The notes: generated from the sequence alone by a model not told the origin. A stretch of 64,000 nt of DNA from Pseudomonas petrae (GCF_021728295.1 NZ_JAKJXE010000007.1:124001-188000); one strand, 5' to 3'; shown: positions 44,928 through 54,716, counted from the stretch's first letter. Program-made: numbers and translations.

Positions 44928-46622
44928 ATGACTGATGTCGTGCTTACGGGTTTGGCCAAACAGCTCGTTGTCGCTGAGCTCCTGAATGAAAAAGCTGCGC
45001 AGCAGGCTTATCTTCAGGCTCGCCAGAACAAAGTCTCACTGGTTAGCTACTTGGTGCAGAGCAAGCTGGTCAGAAGCCTGACGCTTGCAGAAGTGGCATC
45101 TGATCAGTTCGGGATCCCGTTTATGGATCTCACAAACCTTGATAAGGACAGCCAGCCGCGAGGCCTTGTGAGCGAAAAACTTATTCGCCAACACTCGGCG
45201 CTGCCCCTGTGGCGTCGCGGCAATAAGCTGTTTGTGGGTATTTCTGACCCCACTAATCATCAAGCCATCACCGATATCCAGTTCAGCACTGGCCTTACCA
45301 CTGAAGCTATCTTGGTGGAGGATGACAAGCTCACCGCAGCAATCGAAAAGTTTTTCGACAGCCACGCTGGCATGGGTGATTTGGCTGATGTGGATCTGGG
45401 CCTTGAAATCGAAACGGTCGATGAGAGCAAGGAGTCATCCATCGCCGGTCAGGACGCTGATGACGCTCCGGTGGTCCGCTTCGTAAACAAGATGTTGATG
45501 GATGCCATCCGATTAGGCTCTTCCGACCTGCATTTCGAACCCTACGAGAAAATCTTTCGCGTGAGACTACGTACGGACGGCATTCTCCATGAGGTGGCAA
45601 AGCCACCGATTCACTTAGCCGGCCGAATAGCCGCGCGACTAAAAGTGATGGCAAGCCTGGATATTTCTGAACGTCGCAGGCCTCAGGACGGCAGGATAAA
45701 GCTGCGCATTTCCAAAAATCGCGCCATCGATTTTCGTGTCAACACGCTGCCTACGCTCTGGGGCGAGAAAATCGTTATGCGATTGCTTGACCCAACGAGT
45801 GCCCAGATGGGTATCGACGCGCTGGGTTACGAGCCCGAGCAGAAGGCACTTTATTTGGAGGCGTTAAGCAAGCCGCAAGGAATGATCTTAGTCACAGGTC
45901 CAACAGGCTCTGGCAAAACGGTTTCCCTCTACACCGGTCTGAACATACTGAATACGGTCGACATCAACATCTCAACAGCTGAGGATCCCGTTGAAATCAA
46001 CCTGGAAGGTATCAACCAGGTCAACGTCAATCCACGCCAAGGGATGGATTTCTCTCAAGCGCTTCGTGCTTTCCTGCGCCAGGATCCCGATGTAATCATG
46101 GTCGGGGAAATTCGAGATCTGGAGACCGCGGAAATTGCCATTAAGGCCTCCCAGACGGGGCATATGGTGCTCTCCACACTTCACACTAATAGTGCCGCTG
46201 AAACACTTACCCGGTTGCACCACATGGGCGTTGCGGCATTCAACATTGCCACTGCGATCAACCTGATTATTGCGCAGCGCCTCGCACGGAAGCTGTGCCC
46301 GCTCTGCAAGCAAGAGGTCGACATCCCACGCGAGACATTGGTTGCAGAAGGTTTCCCGGAGTCGCAAATCGGCTCATTCAAGCTTTACTCCCCTGTGGGC
46401 TGCGAACACTGTAATGCCGGCTACAAGGGCCGGGTCGGCATTTACGAGGTCGTTAAAAGCACTCCCGCCTTGGAGCGCATCATTATGGAAGAAGGCAACT
46501 CCATAGAAATTTCGGAGCAAATGCGTAAGGACGGCTTCAACGACCTGCGTACATCCGGCCTGATCAAGGCAATGCAAGGGGTTACAAGCCTTGAAGAAAT
46601 CAACCGGGTGACCAAGGATTAA
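44928..46622 (+). CDS. pilB: Type IV pilus assembly ATPase
   Basis: 564 residues from ATG 44928. An N-terminal T2SSE_N domain (about 1-160) is followed by the secretion ATPase: GPTGSGKT (Walker A, near 327), the Asp box EDPVEINLEGINQ, the Walker B region DPDVIMVGEIRD, the His box STLHTNSA, and a zinc site CPLC..CEHC near 465-500. This hexameric motor drives pilus extension from the cytoplasm, with PilC as platform. Read divergently from pilA; pilC follows after 2 bases. Confidence 0.97.
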   Translation: MTDVVLTGLAKQLVVAELLNEKAAQQAYLQARQNKVSLVSYLVQSKLVRSLTLAEVASDQFGIPFMDLTNLDKDSQPRGLVSEKLIRQHSALPLWRRGNKLFVGISDPTNHQAITDIQFSTGLTTEAILVEDDKLTAAIEKFFDSHAGMGDLADVDLGLEIETVDESKESSIAGQDADDAPVVRFVNKMLMDAIRLGSSDLHFEPYEKIFRVRLRTDGILHEVAKPPIHLAGRIAARLKVMASLDISERRRPQDGRIKLRISKNRAIDFRVNTLPTLWGEKIVMRLLDPTSAQMGIDALGYEPEQKALYLEALSKPQGMILVTGPTGSGKTVSLYTGLNILNTVDINISTAEDPVEINLEGINQVNVNPRQGMDFSQALRAFLRQDPDVIMVGEIRDLETAEIAIKASQTGHMVLSTLHTNSAAETLTRLHHMGVAAFNIATAINLIIAQRLARKLCPLCKQEVDIPRETLVAEGFPESQIGSFKLYSPVGCEHCNAGYKGRVGIYEVVKSTPALERIIMEEGNSIEISEQMRKDGFNDLRTSGLIKAMQGVTSLEEINRVTKD

Positions 46623-46624
46623 GC

Positions 46625-47842
46625 ATGGCGACCAAAGCAGTAAAAGTCAGCGTTTACACCTGGGAAGGTATCGATAAAAAAGGCGTGAAACAGAAGGGAG
46701 AGGTCAACGGGCATAATCAGGCACTGGTTAAAGCGCAGCTGCGCAAGCAAGGCATCAACCCTACCAAGGTCCGGAAAAAACCGGTCTCCATTTTCGGTTC
46801 TGGCAAAAAAATCAAACCATTGGACATCGCTTTTTTCAGTCGCCAGATGGCGACAATGATGAAAGCGGGAGTGCCACTGCTGCAGTCCTTTGACATTATT
46901 AGTGAGGGCTCAGACAACCCGAATATGCGCAAGCTTGTGGACGACATTAAACAGGAAGTCGCCGCCGGTCACAGCTTTGCAGCCGCCTTGCGCCAAAAGC
47001 CGCAATACTTTGACGATCTTTATTGCAGCTTGGTAGATGCTGGCGAGCAGGCCGGCGCCCTTGAAGCACTTCTGGAGCGTGTGGCAACGTATAAAGAAAA
47101 AACTGAGTACCTCAAAGCAAAGATCAAAAAAGCCATGACCTACCCAATCGCGGTGGTGATCGTGGCGCTCATAGTCAGCTCGATTCTATTAATCAAAGTG
47201 GTTCCTCAGTTCCAATCCGTTTTCGCAGGCTTCGGGGCGAAACTTCCGGCATTTACGTTGATGGTGATTGGCCTTTCCGAGGCACTGCAGAGCTATTGGT
47301 ACATGTTCCTTATCGGCCTTGTCGCAGCAGTGCTGGCATTCAAAAACGCCCATAAGAAATCAGAAAAATTTCGAAACTGGATCGATAGATTACTGTTGAA
47401 AATTCCAATTATCGGCCCACTTTTGTACAAATCCGCTGTGGCTCGCTACGCCCGTACACTTTCCACAACCTTCGCCGCCGGTGTCCCGCTGGTTGAAGCC
47501 TTGGATTCCGTGGCAGGCGCGACCGGCAACGTCGTCTTTAGAAATGCCGTCAACAAAGTCAAACAAGACGTATCAACGGGCATGCAACTGAACTTCTCTA
47601 TGCGCAGCACAGGCGTATTCCCAATGTTAGCAGTACAAATGACCGCCATTGGCGAAGAGTCTGGCGCGCTGGACTCTATGCTCGATAAGGTGGCTACCTA
47701 CTACGAAGACGAAGTCGACAACATGGTCGACAGTCTGACAAGCCTCATGGAGCCTATGATCATGGCCTTCCTCGGTGTCATTGTCGGCGGGCTCGTCATT
47801 GCCATGTACCTTCCAATATTCCAACTAGGCAGTGTCGTCTAA
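46625..47842 (+). CDS. pilC: Type IV pilus platform protein
   Basis: 405 residues, the usual length. It has two GspF/PilC repeats (about 70-195 and 275-395), each with a helical bundle and membrane helices: FFSRQMATMMKAGVPLLQSF in the first and YARTLSTTFAAGVPLVEALD in the second. An inner-membrane core that couples the PilB and PilT motors to the pilin. It ends 2 bases before pilD. Confidence 0.97.
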   Translation: MATKAVKVSVYTWEGIDKKGVKQKGEVNGHNQALVKAQLRKQGINPTKVRKKPVSIFGSGKKIKPLDIAFFSRQMATMMKAGVPLLQSFDIISEGSDNPNMRKLVDDIKQEVAAGHSFAAALRQKPQYFDDLYCSLVDAGEQAGALEALLERVATYKEKTEYLKAKIKKAMTYPIAVVIVALIVSSILLIKVVPQFQSVFAGFGAKLPAFTLMVIGLSEALQSYWYMFLIGLVAAVLAFKNAHKKSEKFRNWIDRLLLKIPIIGPLLYKSAVARYARTLSTTFAAGVPLVEALDSVAGATGNVVFRNAVNKVKQDVSTGMQLNFSMRSTGVFPMLAVQMTAIGEESGALDSMLDKVATYYEDEVDNMVDSLTSLMEPMIMAFLGVIVGGLVIAMYLPIFQLGSVV

Positions 47843-47844
47843 CC

Positions 47845-48717
47845 ATGCCCCTCCTCGACCTCCTGGCCAGCTCCCCGCTGGCCTTCGTTCTATGCACGCT
47901 CATCCTAGGCCTACTCGTCGGCAGCTTCCTCAACGTAGTCGTCTACCGCCTCCCAAAAATGATGATCCGCGACTGGAAAGCCCAGTCCCGGGAAATGCTC
48001 GACCTCCCCGCCGAACCCCAAACAGAAACCTTCAACCTCATCCTCCCCCACTCCCGCTGCCCGCATTGCTCTCACAAAATCCGCGCGTGGGAAAACATTC
48101 CGGTCGTGAGTTATCTGTTCCTCGGCGGCAAGTGTTCCCAGTGCAAAGCCCCGATCAGCAAGCGTTACCCACTGGTTGAATTGGCGTGTGGCTTACTTTC
48201 GGCCTTCATCGCCTGGCATTTCGGTTTCGGCTGGCAGGCAGCAGCGATGCTGGTGCTGACGTGGGGGCTGTTGTCGATGAGTTTGATCGACGCCGATCAC
48301 CAATTGCTGCCGGACGCGATCGTGTTGCCGCTGCTGTGGCTGGGCCTGATCGTGAATGCGTTCGGGCTCTTCACGTTGCTGACCGATGCGCTGTGGGGCG
48401 CGGTCGCGGGGTATCTGGTGTTGTGGTGTGTGTTCTGGCTGTTCAAGCTGATCACCGGCAAGGAAGGCATGGGTTATGGCGATTTCAAGTTGCTGGCGAT
48501 GCTCGGCGCGTGGGGCGGGTGGCAGATTCTGCCGCTGGCGATTCTGCTGTCTTCGATTGTCGGCGCAGTGTTGGGCCTGATCTTGTTGCGCTTGCGCAAT
48601 GTTGAAACCAGCACGCCGATCCCCTTCGGTCCTTATCTGGCGCTCGCGGGGTGGATCGCTTTGCTCTGGGGTGATCAAATAACGACTTCGTATTTGCAGA
48701 TCGCCGGTTTCAGATGA
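47845..48717 (+). CDS. pilD: Prepilin peptidase / N-methyltransferase
   Basis: 290 residues of the A24 aspartic peptidase family. The cytosolic loop holds two CxxC pairs (CPHCSHKI and CSQCKAPI, near 72-100), and GYGDFK near 210 is the GxGD catalytic motif; the partner Asp lies in [14 protein letters not shown]. It cleaves and methylates PilA and type II pseudopilins in the inner membrane. Its stop overlaps the coaE ATG by 4 bases. Confidence 0.97.
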   Translation: MPLLDLLASSPLAFVLCTLILGLLVGSFLNVVVYRLPKMMIRDWKAQSREMLDLPAEPQTETFNLILPHSRCPHCSHKIRAWENIPVVSYLFLGGKCSQCKAPISKRYPLVELACGLLSAFIAWHFGFGWQAAAMLVLTWGLLSMSLIDADHQLLPDAIVLPLLWLGLIVNAFGLFTLLTDALWGAVAGYLVLWCVFWLFKLITGKEGMGYGDFKLLAMLGAWGGWQILPLAILLSSIVGAVLGLILLRLRNVETSTPIPFGPYLALAGWIALLWGDQITTSYLQIAGFR

Positions 48718-49334
48718 CTTCTCCTGCGTCAAAACCCTGGATTCTGGGCCTCACCGGTGGCATCGGCAGCGGCAAGAGTGCGGCGGCTCAGTGCTTCGTC
48801 GATCTGGGCGTGCACTTGGTAGACGCCGATAACGCTGCACGCTGGGTCGTCGAACTCGGGCGCCCTGCCCTGGCGCAGATTGCCGAGCACTTCGGCGCGA
48901 GCGTGCTGCAGGCCGATGGCACGCTGAACCGCTCGGCGTTGCGCGAGCTGATTTTCAAGGACCCGCAACAGCGGTTCTGGCTCGAAGGTCTGCTGCATCC
49001 GCTGATCCGCGAGGAAATCCGTCAGCACCTGGCGCGCGCTGAATCGGCTTACGCGATTCTGGTGTCGCCGCTGTTGCTGGAGACTTCTCAGCACCAGATG
49101 GTGCAGCGGGTATTGGTCATTGATGTGCCGGAATCGGTGCAGATTGAGCGCACGGTGTTGCGCGACAAGACCAACGAGGAACAGGTGCGGGCGATTCTCA
49201 AGGCGCAGGCCAGTCGCGAGGAGCGCTTGAGCCGGGCCGATGATGTGATCGTCAATGACCGTGACCCGGCCTGGCTGAAAAGAGAAGTCGAGCGTCTGCA
49301 TCACTTTTATTTAACTTTGCGTGGAGGCCAGTGA
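48714..49334 (+). CDS. coaE: Dephospho-CoA kinase
   Basis: 206 residues. P-loop [11 protein letters not shown] near residue 12, then [11 protein letters not shown] and [12 protein letters not shown], the lid and substrate region of CoaE. It makes the last step of coenzyme A synthesis by phosphorylating the 3' hydroxyl. It is translationally joined to pilD in front and to yacG behind (ATGA overlaps), the usual Pseudomonas arrangement. Confidence 0.97.
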   Translation: MTSPASKPWILGLTGGIGSGKSAAAQCFVDLGVHLVDADNAARWVVELGRPALAQIAEHFGASVLQADGTLNRSALRELIFKDPQQRFWLEGLLHPLIREEIRQHLARAESAYAILVSPLLLETSQHQMVQRVLVIDVPESVQIERTVLRDKTNEEQVRAILKAQASREERLSRADDVIVNDRDPAWLKREVERLHHFYLTLRGGQ

Positions 49335-49537
49335 TGAGCCAACCAATGACCGTCGATTGCCCAACCTGCGGAGCGCCCGTGGAATGGACGCCGGAGAGTA
49401 AATTCCGGCCGTTCTGTTCGGACCGTTGCAAGCTGATCGACCTGGGCGCCTGGGCGTCGGAAGAACACGCGATTCCCGTCGCGCCGGATGCTGAAGACGA
49501 GCTGTTTTCAGGTGATTTCGACCCTCGTCAGCATTGA
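49334..49537 (+). CDS. yacG: DNA gyrase inhibitor YacG
   Basis: 67 residues from ATG 49334, which overlaps the coaE stop. [12 protein letters not shown] and [20 protein letters not shown] form the four-Cys zinc finger of YacG; the acidic tail ([12 protein letters not shown]) is typical. It binds GyrB and lowers gyrase activity in E. coli. Confidence 0.95.
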   Translation: MSQPMTVDCPTCGAPVEWTPESKFRPFCSDRCKLIDLGAWASEEHAIPVAPDAEDELFSGDFDPRQH

Positions 49538-49559
49538 TCAAACGCAGCGCTCGAAGGCT

Positions 49560-49671
49560 TAGTCGTTCAAGAGCGCCGACAGGTAACGGGGGCGGTTGAC
49601 CTTCTTCAGCCACTCCGAACCGAACATCACTCGCGCCGCTACATTCCCCTCGTTCCAGATGGAGATCGAAT
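49560..49671 (-). pseudogene. Possible gene tail beside a REP
   Basis: The minus frame ending at TAG 49560 reads EGNVAARVMFGSEWLKKVNR then PRYLSALLND, plausible coding sequence for a C-terminus. Upstream it runs straight into REP sequence and has no proper start. It may be the end of a gene whose 5' part was lost. Family unknown. Confidence 0.35.
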
Positions 49672-49672
49672 T

Positions 49673-49760
49673 GCAGGAGCGCGCTTGCCCGCGATGGCGG
49701 TGGGTCAGGTAGTTAGATGTTGGCTGTGCTGAAGCATTCGCGGGCAAGCGCGCTCCTACA
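49673..49760. repeat. REP pair (BIME)
   Basis: GCAGGAGCGCGCTTGCCCGC and its inverted partner GCGGGCAAGCGCGCTCCTAC flank about 45 bases. Standard Pseudomonas paired REP arrangement between yacG and the hydrolase gene. Confidence 0.9.
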
Positions 49761-49827
49761 AGGGTTTGCGGTGTTCGATAAGCATGTGATCAACATCAGT
49801 CTGCTCTGCCGTTACAAACCCATAAAC

Positions 49828-49863
49828 GAAAAAAGCTTCGCGACCTTGATCGCGAAGCTTTTT
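49828..49863 (-). terminator. Bidirectional terminator
   Basis: AAAAAAGCTTCGCGA and TCGCGAAGCTTTTT arms around a short loop, just beyond the stop of the hydrolase gene. The A- and T-flanks allow it to work on both strands. Confidence 0.88.
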
Positions 49864-49876
49864 GTAGCCGAGCGTT

Positions 49877-50521
49877 TTAGCCCAACTTACGCTGCGGCGC
49901 GCCGTGAACCATGGTATACGCGTAGTCGACGCCCATGCCGTAGGCACCGCTGTGTTCCAGGACCAGTTCCATCACCGCTTCGTAGGTGTCCTTGTGTGCC
50001 CAGTCGCGCTGGAACTCAAGCAGCACCTGCTGCCAAGTCACCGGCACGGCGCCTGCCTGAATCATTCGCTGCACCGACATGTCGTGGGCTTCCTTGGTCG
50101 TGCCGCCGGAAGCGTCAGTGACGATGTACACCTCGTAGCCTTCAGCCAGTGCGTCCAGCGTCGGGAAGTTCAGGCAGACCTCGGTCCACAGCGCGGCAAT
50201 GATCAGCTTCTTGCGACCGGTCGCCTTGACCGCTTCCACCAGTTTTTTGTCTTCCCATGAGTTCATCGACGTGCGCTCGATCGGCTGCTGATCAGGGAAC
50301 ACCGCCAGTAGTTCAGGCCAGATGAAACCGCTGAAGCTTTTGGTTTCGACCGAGGTGTAGATGGTCGGCACGTTGAAGATCTTGGCGGCTTTGGCCAAGC
50401 CAACCGTGTTGTTCTTCAGCGTCTGGCGGTCGATCGACTGGACGCCGAAGGCCATTTGCGGCTGGTGGTCGATCAGGATCAGGGCAGCGTTGGATGGGTT
50501 CAGCAGTTCGCGAATGGACAT
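49877..50521 (-). CDS. YcaC-like isochorismatase-family cysteine hydrolase
   Basis: 214 residues. ALILIDHQPQM gives the catalytic Asp (about 19), GRKKLIIAALWTEVCLNFPT the Lys and nucleophilic Cys (about 118) with the cis-peptide region before it. Overall it follows E. coli YcaC (208 residues, octameric, substrate unknown). Divergent from a LysR-type gene, which is probably its regulator. Amidase-type activity on a small amide is a family-level guess. Confidence 0.9.
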   Translation of the reverse strand: MSIRELLNPSNAALILIDHQPQMAFGVQSIDRQTLKNNTVGLAKAAKIFNVPTIYTSVETKSFSGFIWPELLAVFPDQQPIERTSMNSWEDKKLVEAVKATGRKKLIIAALWTEVCLNFPTLDALAEGYEVYIVTDASGGTTKEAHDMSVQRMIQAGAVPVTWQQVLLEFQRDWAHKDTYEAVMELVLEHSGAYGMGVDYAYTMVHGAPQRKLG

Positions 50522-50678
50522 GGGTAGGTTCCTTTAGAGGGTCAGCAGTGAGTTCGTTATGGGTTAGCCGCTGTGCTGGTTAAGCGTGTTGGCTGGCTTG
50601 GGAGTGAATTTACGGACTGGCTGCTAAAGGAACAATCCCATAAAATCGGGACTCATTGTTTCCAAATAAGGAACGCTC

Positions 50679-51578
50679 ATGGATCGTATCGAATGCATGC
50701 GCGCTTTCGTCGCCACGGTGGGCGCCAACGGCTTCGCGGCTGCGGCCCGCGCGCTGGACGTACCGCGCTCGAAAGTCAGCAAGCAGATTCAGGCGCTGGA
50801 AGAAGCCATCGGTGTGCAGTTGTTGCAGCGCACCACGCGCAGCCTGCATCTGACCGAAGCGGGCGCCGAGTACTACGACGCGTGTCGGGATGTCATCGCG
50901 TCGTTGGACGAAGCCGAACAACGGGCCCGGACCGGGATGGGTGAAATACGCGGTGTGTTGCGGGTCAACGCGCCGATGTCGTTTGGGCTGAGTCGTCTGG
51001 GCCCGCTGATTCCGCGTTTCAATAAGCTGCATCCGAACGTCGAGCTGCAAGTGGTGTTGAGCGATCAGCAAGTGGATCCGGTCAAGGGCGGTTTCGACGT
51101 GACGATTCGTATCGCCAGCCTGCCGGATTCGTCGATGATCGCGCGCTCACTGGCCCCGGCGCCGAGGATCATGGTGGCCTCGCCCGATTACCTGGCGCGC
51201 GAAGGCACGCCGCAAACGCCCAAGGATCTGGCAAACCACAAGTGCCTGAGCTACGGCTATCTGCAGAGCGGCGTGAGTCTGCAGTTGTGCAACGGCAAGG
51301 AGACCCAGCGGGTGACGGTGAGCGGACCGTTGCACGCCAACAACGGTGACATTCTGGCGCAGGCTGCGGTGGCGGGAATGGGCATCGCGCTGCTGCCCAA
51401 TTTCATCGTCGAGCGCGCGGTGGCGGATGGGCGCTTGGTGCCGGTGCTGTGCGATTGGGAAGCGCCGGCGATTACGGTGAACGCCGTGTATCCCTCGGCC
51501 CGACGCGTGCCGATGAAGACCCGGGCGTTTATTGACTTTCTGGTGGCTGAGCTGTCGATTGAATCCGGGGCGTTTTAA
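50679..51578 (+). CDS. LysR-type transcriptional regulator
   Basis: 299 residues. N-terminal winged helix (MDRIECMRAFVATVGANGFA then ARALDVPRSKVSKQIQALEE, AIGVQLLQRTTRSLHLTEAG), then a co-inducer domain of the CrgA/DsdC-like subgroup. GGAACG precedes the ATG. The 157 bases between it and the divergent ycaC-like gene should hold the shared operator. Its inducer is unknown. Confidence 0.93.
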   Translation: MDRIECMRAFVATVGANGFAAAARALDVPRSKVSKQIQALEEAIGVQLLQRTTRSLHLTEAGAEYYDACRDVIASLDEAEQRARTGMGEIRGVLRVNAPMSFGLSRLGPLIPRFNKLHPNVELQVVLSDQQVDPVKGGFDVTIRIASLPDSSMIARSLAPAPRIMVASPDYLAREGTPQTPKDLANHKCLSYGYLQSGVSLQLCNGKETQRVTVSGPLHANNGDILAQAAVAGMGIALLPNFIVERAVADGRLVPVLCDWEAPAITVNAVYPSARRVPMKTRAFIDFLVAELSIESGAF

Positions 51579-51658
51579 GAGGAAGTCTGGGAGATGCTCA
51601 CGAGCCAACGCCCACGAAATCTGGTTCGCCAAGAAACCTGCAAACCATGCGCGCCCAT

Positions 51659-51747
51659 GTAGGAGCGCGCTTGCCCGCGAATCGGTCGTACATCCGACAG
51701 ATTTCTATCGTTTGTACGTACGTCATCGCGGGCAAGCGCGCTCCTAC
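51659..51747. repeat. REP pair (BIME)
   Basis: GTAGGAGCGCGCTTGCCCGC and the inverted GCGGGCAAGCGCGCTCCTAC enclose a core (TCGTACATCCGACAG...) related to the cores of the 54.7-55.2 kb elements. Confidence 0.9.
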
Positions 51748-51790
51748 GCTTGACGTGCGGCGGCGCGGGCTCTGCGTTGTACCTCAAACT

Positions 51791-51877
51791 GTAGAATCCG
51801 GCTTGCTGGCGAAGGCAATGGGTCAGACACTGCGGCAGTGGGTGATAAACCGTATTCGCCAGCAAGCCGGCTCCTAC
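51791..51877. repeat. Second repeat pair, variant family
   Basis: GTAGAATCCGGCTTGCTGGCGA and TCGCCAGCAAGCCGGCTCCTAC, in inverted orientation, flank about 45 bases. A different Pseudomonas repeat family (core GCCGGCTTGCTGGC) from the neighbouring pair. Confidence 0.85.
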
Positions 51878-51957
51878 GGGGTAATACGGGCAGGCCAATG
51901 CAACTTTAAATCTAACCCTATGTTTCTTCTCCCCTCCGGAGCGTTAAGCTTGGCGCC

Positions 51958-52587
51958 ATGGATGACTCCGATTATCTGCGTCTTTTGACGAGCCAGGCCG
52001 AGCAAGCCAATGCGTTTCTGTCCAATGCGCGCAAGTGGGAGCGCGAACGTTGGGTGTGCGAACGGTTGCTGCAAGGCCTGAACATTCCCCATCGCACCGA
52101 AGACTTCCTGCCTGCCGGGCAAGAGCCGCCGGACGTACTGTTTCGCGATGCGTGTTTTGAAGTGTTCTTTGTTCTGGACGAAGGTCGTCGGCTCAACGAT
52201 GAGTGGCGCGAAGAACTGCAACGTCGGCGCAGCGCGTTTTCCCTCAGCCAGCTGGTGCGGCGCGAAGCCAAACCCAAACGCATTCCCGCTGCCGAGTTGC
52301 TCCGGCGCCTGGCACCCACGCTTCGTAAAAAGGCCCACAACTACAAAGAGCGTGGGCTGGATTTGAGCGAGCTGGACATCATTGCCTTCGCCAGCCTCAA
52401 GCGCGAAGTGCTCGACCTGAACAGCCATTTTCCGCCGCCCACCGAATATTTGCGTCAGGGCTGGCGATCTCTCTCGCTGGTCGGGCCGACCTTCGCCCGG
52501 GTATTGTTCGCCCATCCGGATGCTCCGGATTTCCTGCGGACCAATCTGGGCCGCAGCGTGGTGTTTGATGTAGGAATCAGTTTATGA
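51958..52587 (+). CDS. DUF1780 protein
   Basis: 209 residues, soluble, matching DUF1780, a family I know only from Pseudomonas and relatives in this same neighbourhood. It opens MDDSDYLRLLTSQAEQANAF and includes RKWERERWVCERLLQGLNIP and PPDVLFRDACFEVFFVLDEG; a restriction-endonuclease-like fold has been suggested for such sequences, but I cannot confirm catalytic residues. It overlaps the MOSC gene by 4 bases, so they are co-translated. Confidence 0.88.
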   Translation: MDDSDYLRLLTSQAEQANAFLSNARKWERERWVCERLLQGLNIPHRTEDFLPAGQEPPDVLFRDACFEVFFVLDEGRRLNDEWREELQRRRSAFSLSQLVRREAKPKRIPAAELLRRLAPTLRKKAHNYKERGLDLSELDIIAFASLKREVLDLNSHFPPPTEYLRQGWRSLSLVGPTFARVLFAHPDAPDFLRTNLGRSVVFDVGISL

Positions 52588-53123
52588 GTCCGTTGCACGA
52601 ATTGATCGCCGATGTACCCCAGCGCGGGCGTGTGCGCTGGATCGGTGTGCGCCCGGAGTCCCGTGGCGAGATGGTTGAACTTGACGCCGTGGAAGCTCGT
52701 CGCGAAGCCGGCCTGACGGGCGATCACGCACGGCCGGGGCCGCGCAACGCCCGACAGGTCACGCTCATCCAGTGGGAGCATTTTGCGGTGGTCAGCTCGC
52801 TGATGGGGCGAGTCGAGGACAATCCGGTGTTGCCCCAGGATTTGCGACGCAACATCGTGGTCAGCGGCATCAACCTGTTCAGCCTGAAAAATCGGCGCTT
52901 CCGCATCGGCCAGGCGATCTTCGAAACCACTGGCTGGTGTCAGCCCTGCGCGCGCCTTGAGCAACGCCTGGGCCACGGCATTTTTCAGGCCGTTCGCGGC
53001 CATGGCGGAATCACCGCGCGGGTGATACAAAGCGGCATCGTGCGTCTGGACGACGTTTTGTGTATCGAGCCAATCGAACCGAGCGTCCAGGACTTTGACG
53101 CAGCCAACAGCGCCGTTTCCTGA
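52584..53123 (+). CDS. MOSC-domain protein
   Basis: 179 residues with a single MOSC beta-barrel: AGLTGDHARPGPRNARQVTL, NPVLPQDLRRNIVVSGINLF, and the conserved Cys in TTGWCQPCARLEQ (about 118). MOSC domains bind the molybdenum cofactor or transfer sulfur, as in YiiM and MOCOS. No other cofactor genes are nearby. Co-transcribed with DUF1780. Confidence 0.92.
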   Translation: MSPLHELIADVPQRGRVRWIGVRPESRGEMVELDAVEARREAGLTGDHARPGPRNARQVTLIQWEHFAVVSSLMGRVEDNPVLPQDLRRNIVVSGINLFSLKNRRFRIGQAIFETTGWCQPCARLEQRLGHGIFQAVRGHGGITARVIQSGIVRLDDVLCIEPIEPSVQDFDAANSAVS

Positions 53124-53152
53124 TCCGGGTCAATATTGATAAAGAGCCTCAA

Positions 53153-53306
53153 ATGACCAGCCGCCTGAAACCTGACGACCCAGCGCGTGTCGAAGAGTAC
53201 CTTCGAGCGCCGGCCTTTTCGGCCTTGGCTGCTCCTCGTTGTTGTGCTGGTCGTGATGATCGGACTGGGCCCGTTGAGCCGTTTACTCAGCGATCTGACG
53301 CTATGA
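53153..53306 (+). pseudogene. DUF3094 small membrane protein, frameshifted
   Basis: The first 18 codons give MTSRLKPDDPARVEEYLR, the usual start of DUF3094. From 53205 the sequence continues one phase over as ERRPFRPWLLLVVVLVVMIG then LGPLSRLLSDLTL and TGA at 53304-53306, the normal hydrophobic C-terminus. A short deletion near 53204 removes the linker and breaks the frame; read straight, the ribosome makes an unrelated tail that runs into ndh. Intact relatives have about 50-55 residues and one membrane helix. Confidence 0.75.
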
Positions 53307-53369
53307 GCTGCCTTGCGCTCGCGCGGATTGCGCTGACACAGAATTCCTTAAGCCTTATGAGATATCCCC

Positions 53370-54668
53370 ATGACCCATCGTATTGTGATTGTCGGCGGAG
53401 GCGCTGGCGGTCTGGAGCTGGCTACCCGTCTGGGTAAAACCCTGGGCAAGAAAGGCACCGCCAGCGTCACGCTGGTCGACGCCAACCTGACCCACATCTG
53501 GAAACCGCTGCTGCACGAGGTGGCCGCCGGTTCGCTCAACTCCTATGAGGACGAGCTGAACTACGTGGCGCAAGCCAAGTGGAACCACTTTCAGTTTCAG
53601 ATGGGTCGCATGACCGGGCTGGATCGGGAGAACAAGCAGATCCATCTGGCCGAGACCCTCGACGAAAACGGCCATGAGCTGGTCCCGGCGCGCAGCCTGG
53701 ATTACGACTCGCTGGTGATTGCCGTCGGCAGCACGACCAATGATTTCGGCACCAAAGGCGCCGCTGAACACTGCCTGTTCCTCGACACGCGCAAGCAGGC
53801 CGAGCGCTTTCATCAGCAATTGCTCAATCGCTACCTGCGGGCCCACGCCAGCCAGAATGATGTGGCCGAAGAGATCAACGTCGCCATCGTCGGTGCCGGT
53901 GCTACCGGTGTCGAGCTGGCCGCGGAACTGCACAACGCGGCGCACGAACTGGCGGCTTACGGACTGGGTCAGATCAAGCCGGAAAACCTGCGCATCACGG
54001 TGATCGAGGCGGGGCCGCGCGTCCTGCCGGCACTGCCGGAACGTATTGGCGGCCCGGTGCACAAGACGCTGGAGAAACTCGGCGTCACGGTGCTGACCAA
54101 TTCGGCGGTCAGCGAAGTGACGGCTGACAGCCTGGTGACTGCGACCGGTCAAGTGATTCCTGCAACGCTGAAGGTCTGGGCGGCGGGCATCCGCGCTCCG
54201 GCATTTCTGGAAGGCATCGCCGGCCTTGAGACCAACCGCATCAACCAGCTGCAAGTGCGGCCGACGTTGCAGACCACCCGCGACGACAATATTTTCGCCT
54301 TCGGTGACTGCGCGGCCTGCCCGCAAAAAGGCACCGACCGCAACGTCCCGCCCCGCGCGCAAGCGGCGCATCAACAGGCGTCGTTGCTGGTGAAATCACT
54401 GAAGCTGCGCATCGAGGGCGGCACGCTGCCGGAGTATCGCTACCAGGATTACGGCTCGCTGATTTCGTTGTCGAAATTCTCGGCGGTCGGCAATCTGATG
54501 GGCAACCTGACCGGCAGTGTCATGCTTGAAGGCTGGCTGGCGCGGATGTTCTACGTTTCGCTGTACCGCATGCACCAGATGGCGCTCTACGGCATGTTCC
54601 GCACGCTGATGCTCATGCTGGGCAGCCGAATCGGTCGCGGCACCGAGCCACGGATGAAGCTCCACTAA
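53370..54668 (+). CDS. ndh: Type II NADH dehydrogenase
   Basis: 432 residues. FAD site IVIVGGGAGGLELATRLG at the start, NADH site VAIVGAGATGVELAAELH near 173, GDCAACPQKG near 312 (FAD end), and an amphipathic/hydrophobic C-terminus (near 385-430) that binds the membrane. It oxidises NADH and reduces ubiquinone without pumping protons. The usual partner order MOSC-DUF3094-ndh is kept. Confidence 0.96.
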   Translation: MTHRIVIVGGGAGGLELATRLGKTLGKKGTASVTLVDANLTHIWKPLLHEVAAGSLNSYEDELNYVAQAKWNHFQFQMGRMTGLDRENKQIHLAETLDENGHELVPARSLDYDSLVIAVGSTTNDFGTKGAAEHCLFLDTRKQAERFHQQLLNRYLRAHASQNDVAEEINVAIVGAGATGVELAAELHNAAHELAAYGLGQIKPENLRITVIEAGPRVLPALPERIGGPVHKTLEKLGVTVLTNSAVSEVTADSLVTATGQVIPATLKVWAAGIRAPAFLEGIAGLETNRINQLQVRPTLQTTRDDNIFAFGDCAACPQKGTDRNVPPRAQAAHQQASLLVKSLKLRIEGGTLPEYRYQDYGSLISLSKFSAVGNLMGNLTGSVMLEGWLARMFYVSLYRMHQMALYGMFRTLMLMLGSRIGRGTEPRMKLH

Positions 54669-54716
54669 GGCCGAGTCCTGCAGGTCTGCCGCGCAAAGTG
54701 CGGCGGACCTGGCTTG

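Noticed and set aside
53153..53437. 94-residue frame overlapping ndh
   Set aside because: Product of the DUF3094 frameshift; residues after the first 18 are out of phase with the real gene.
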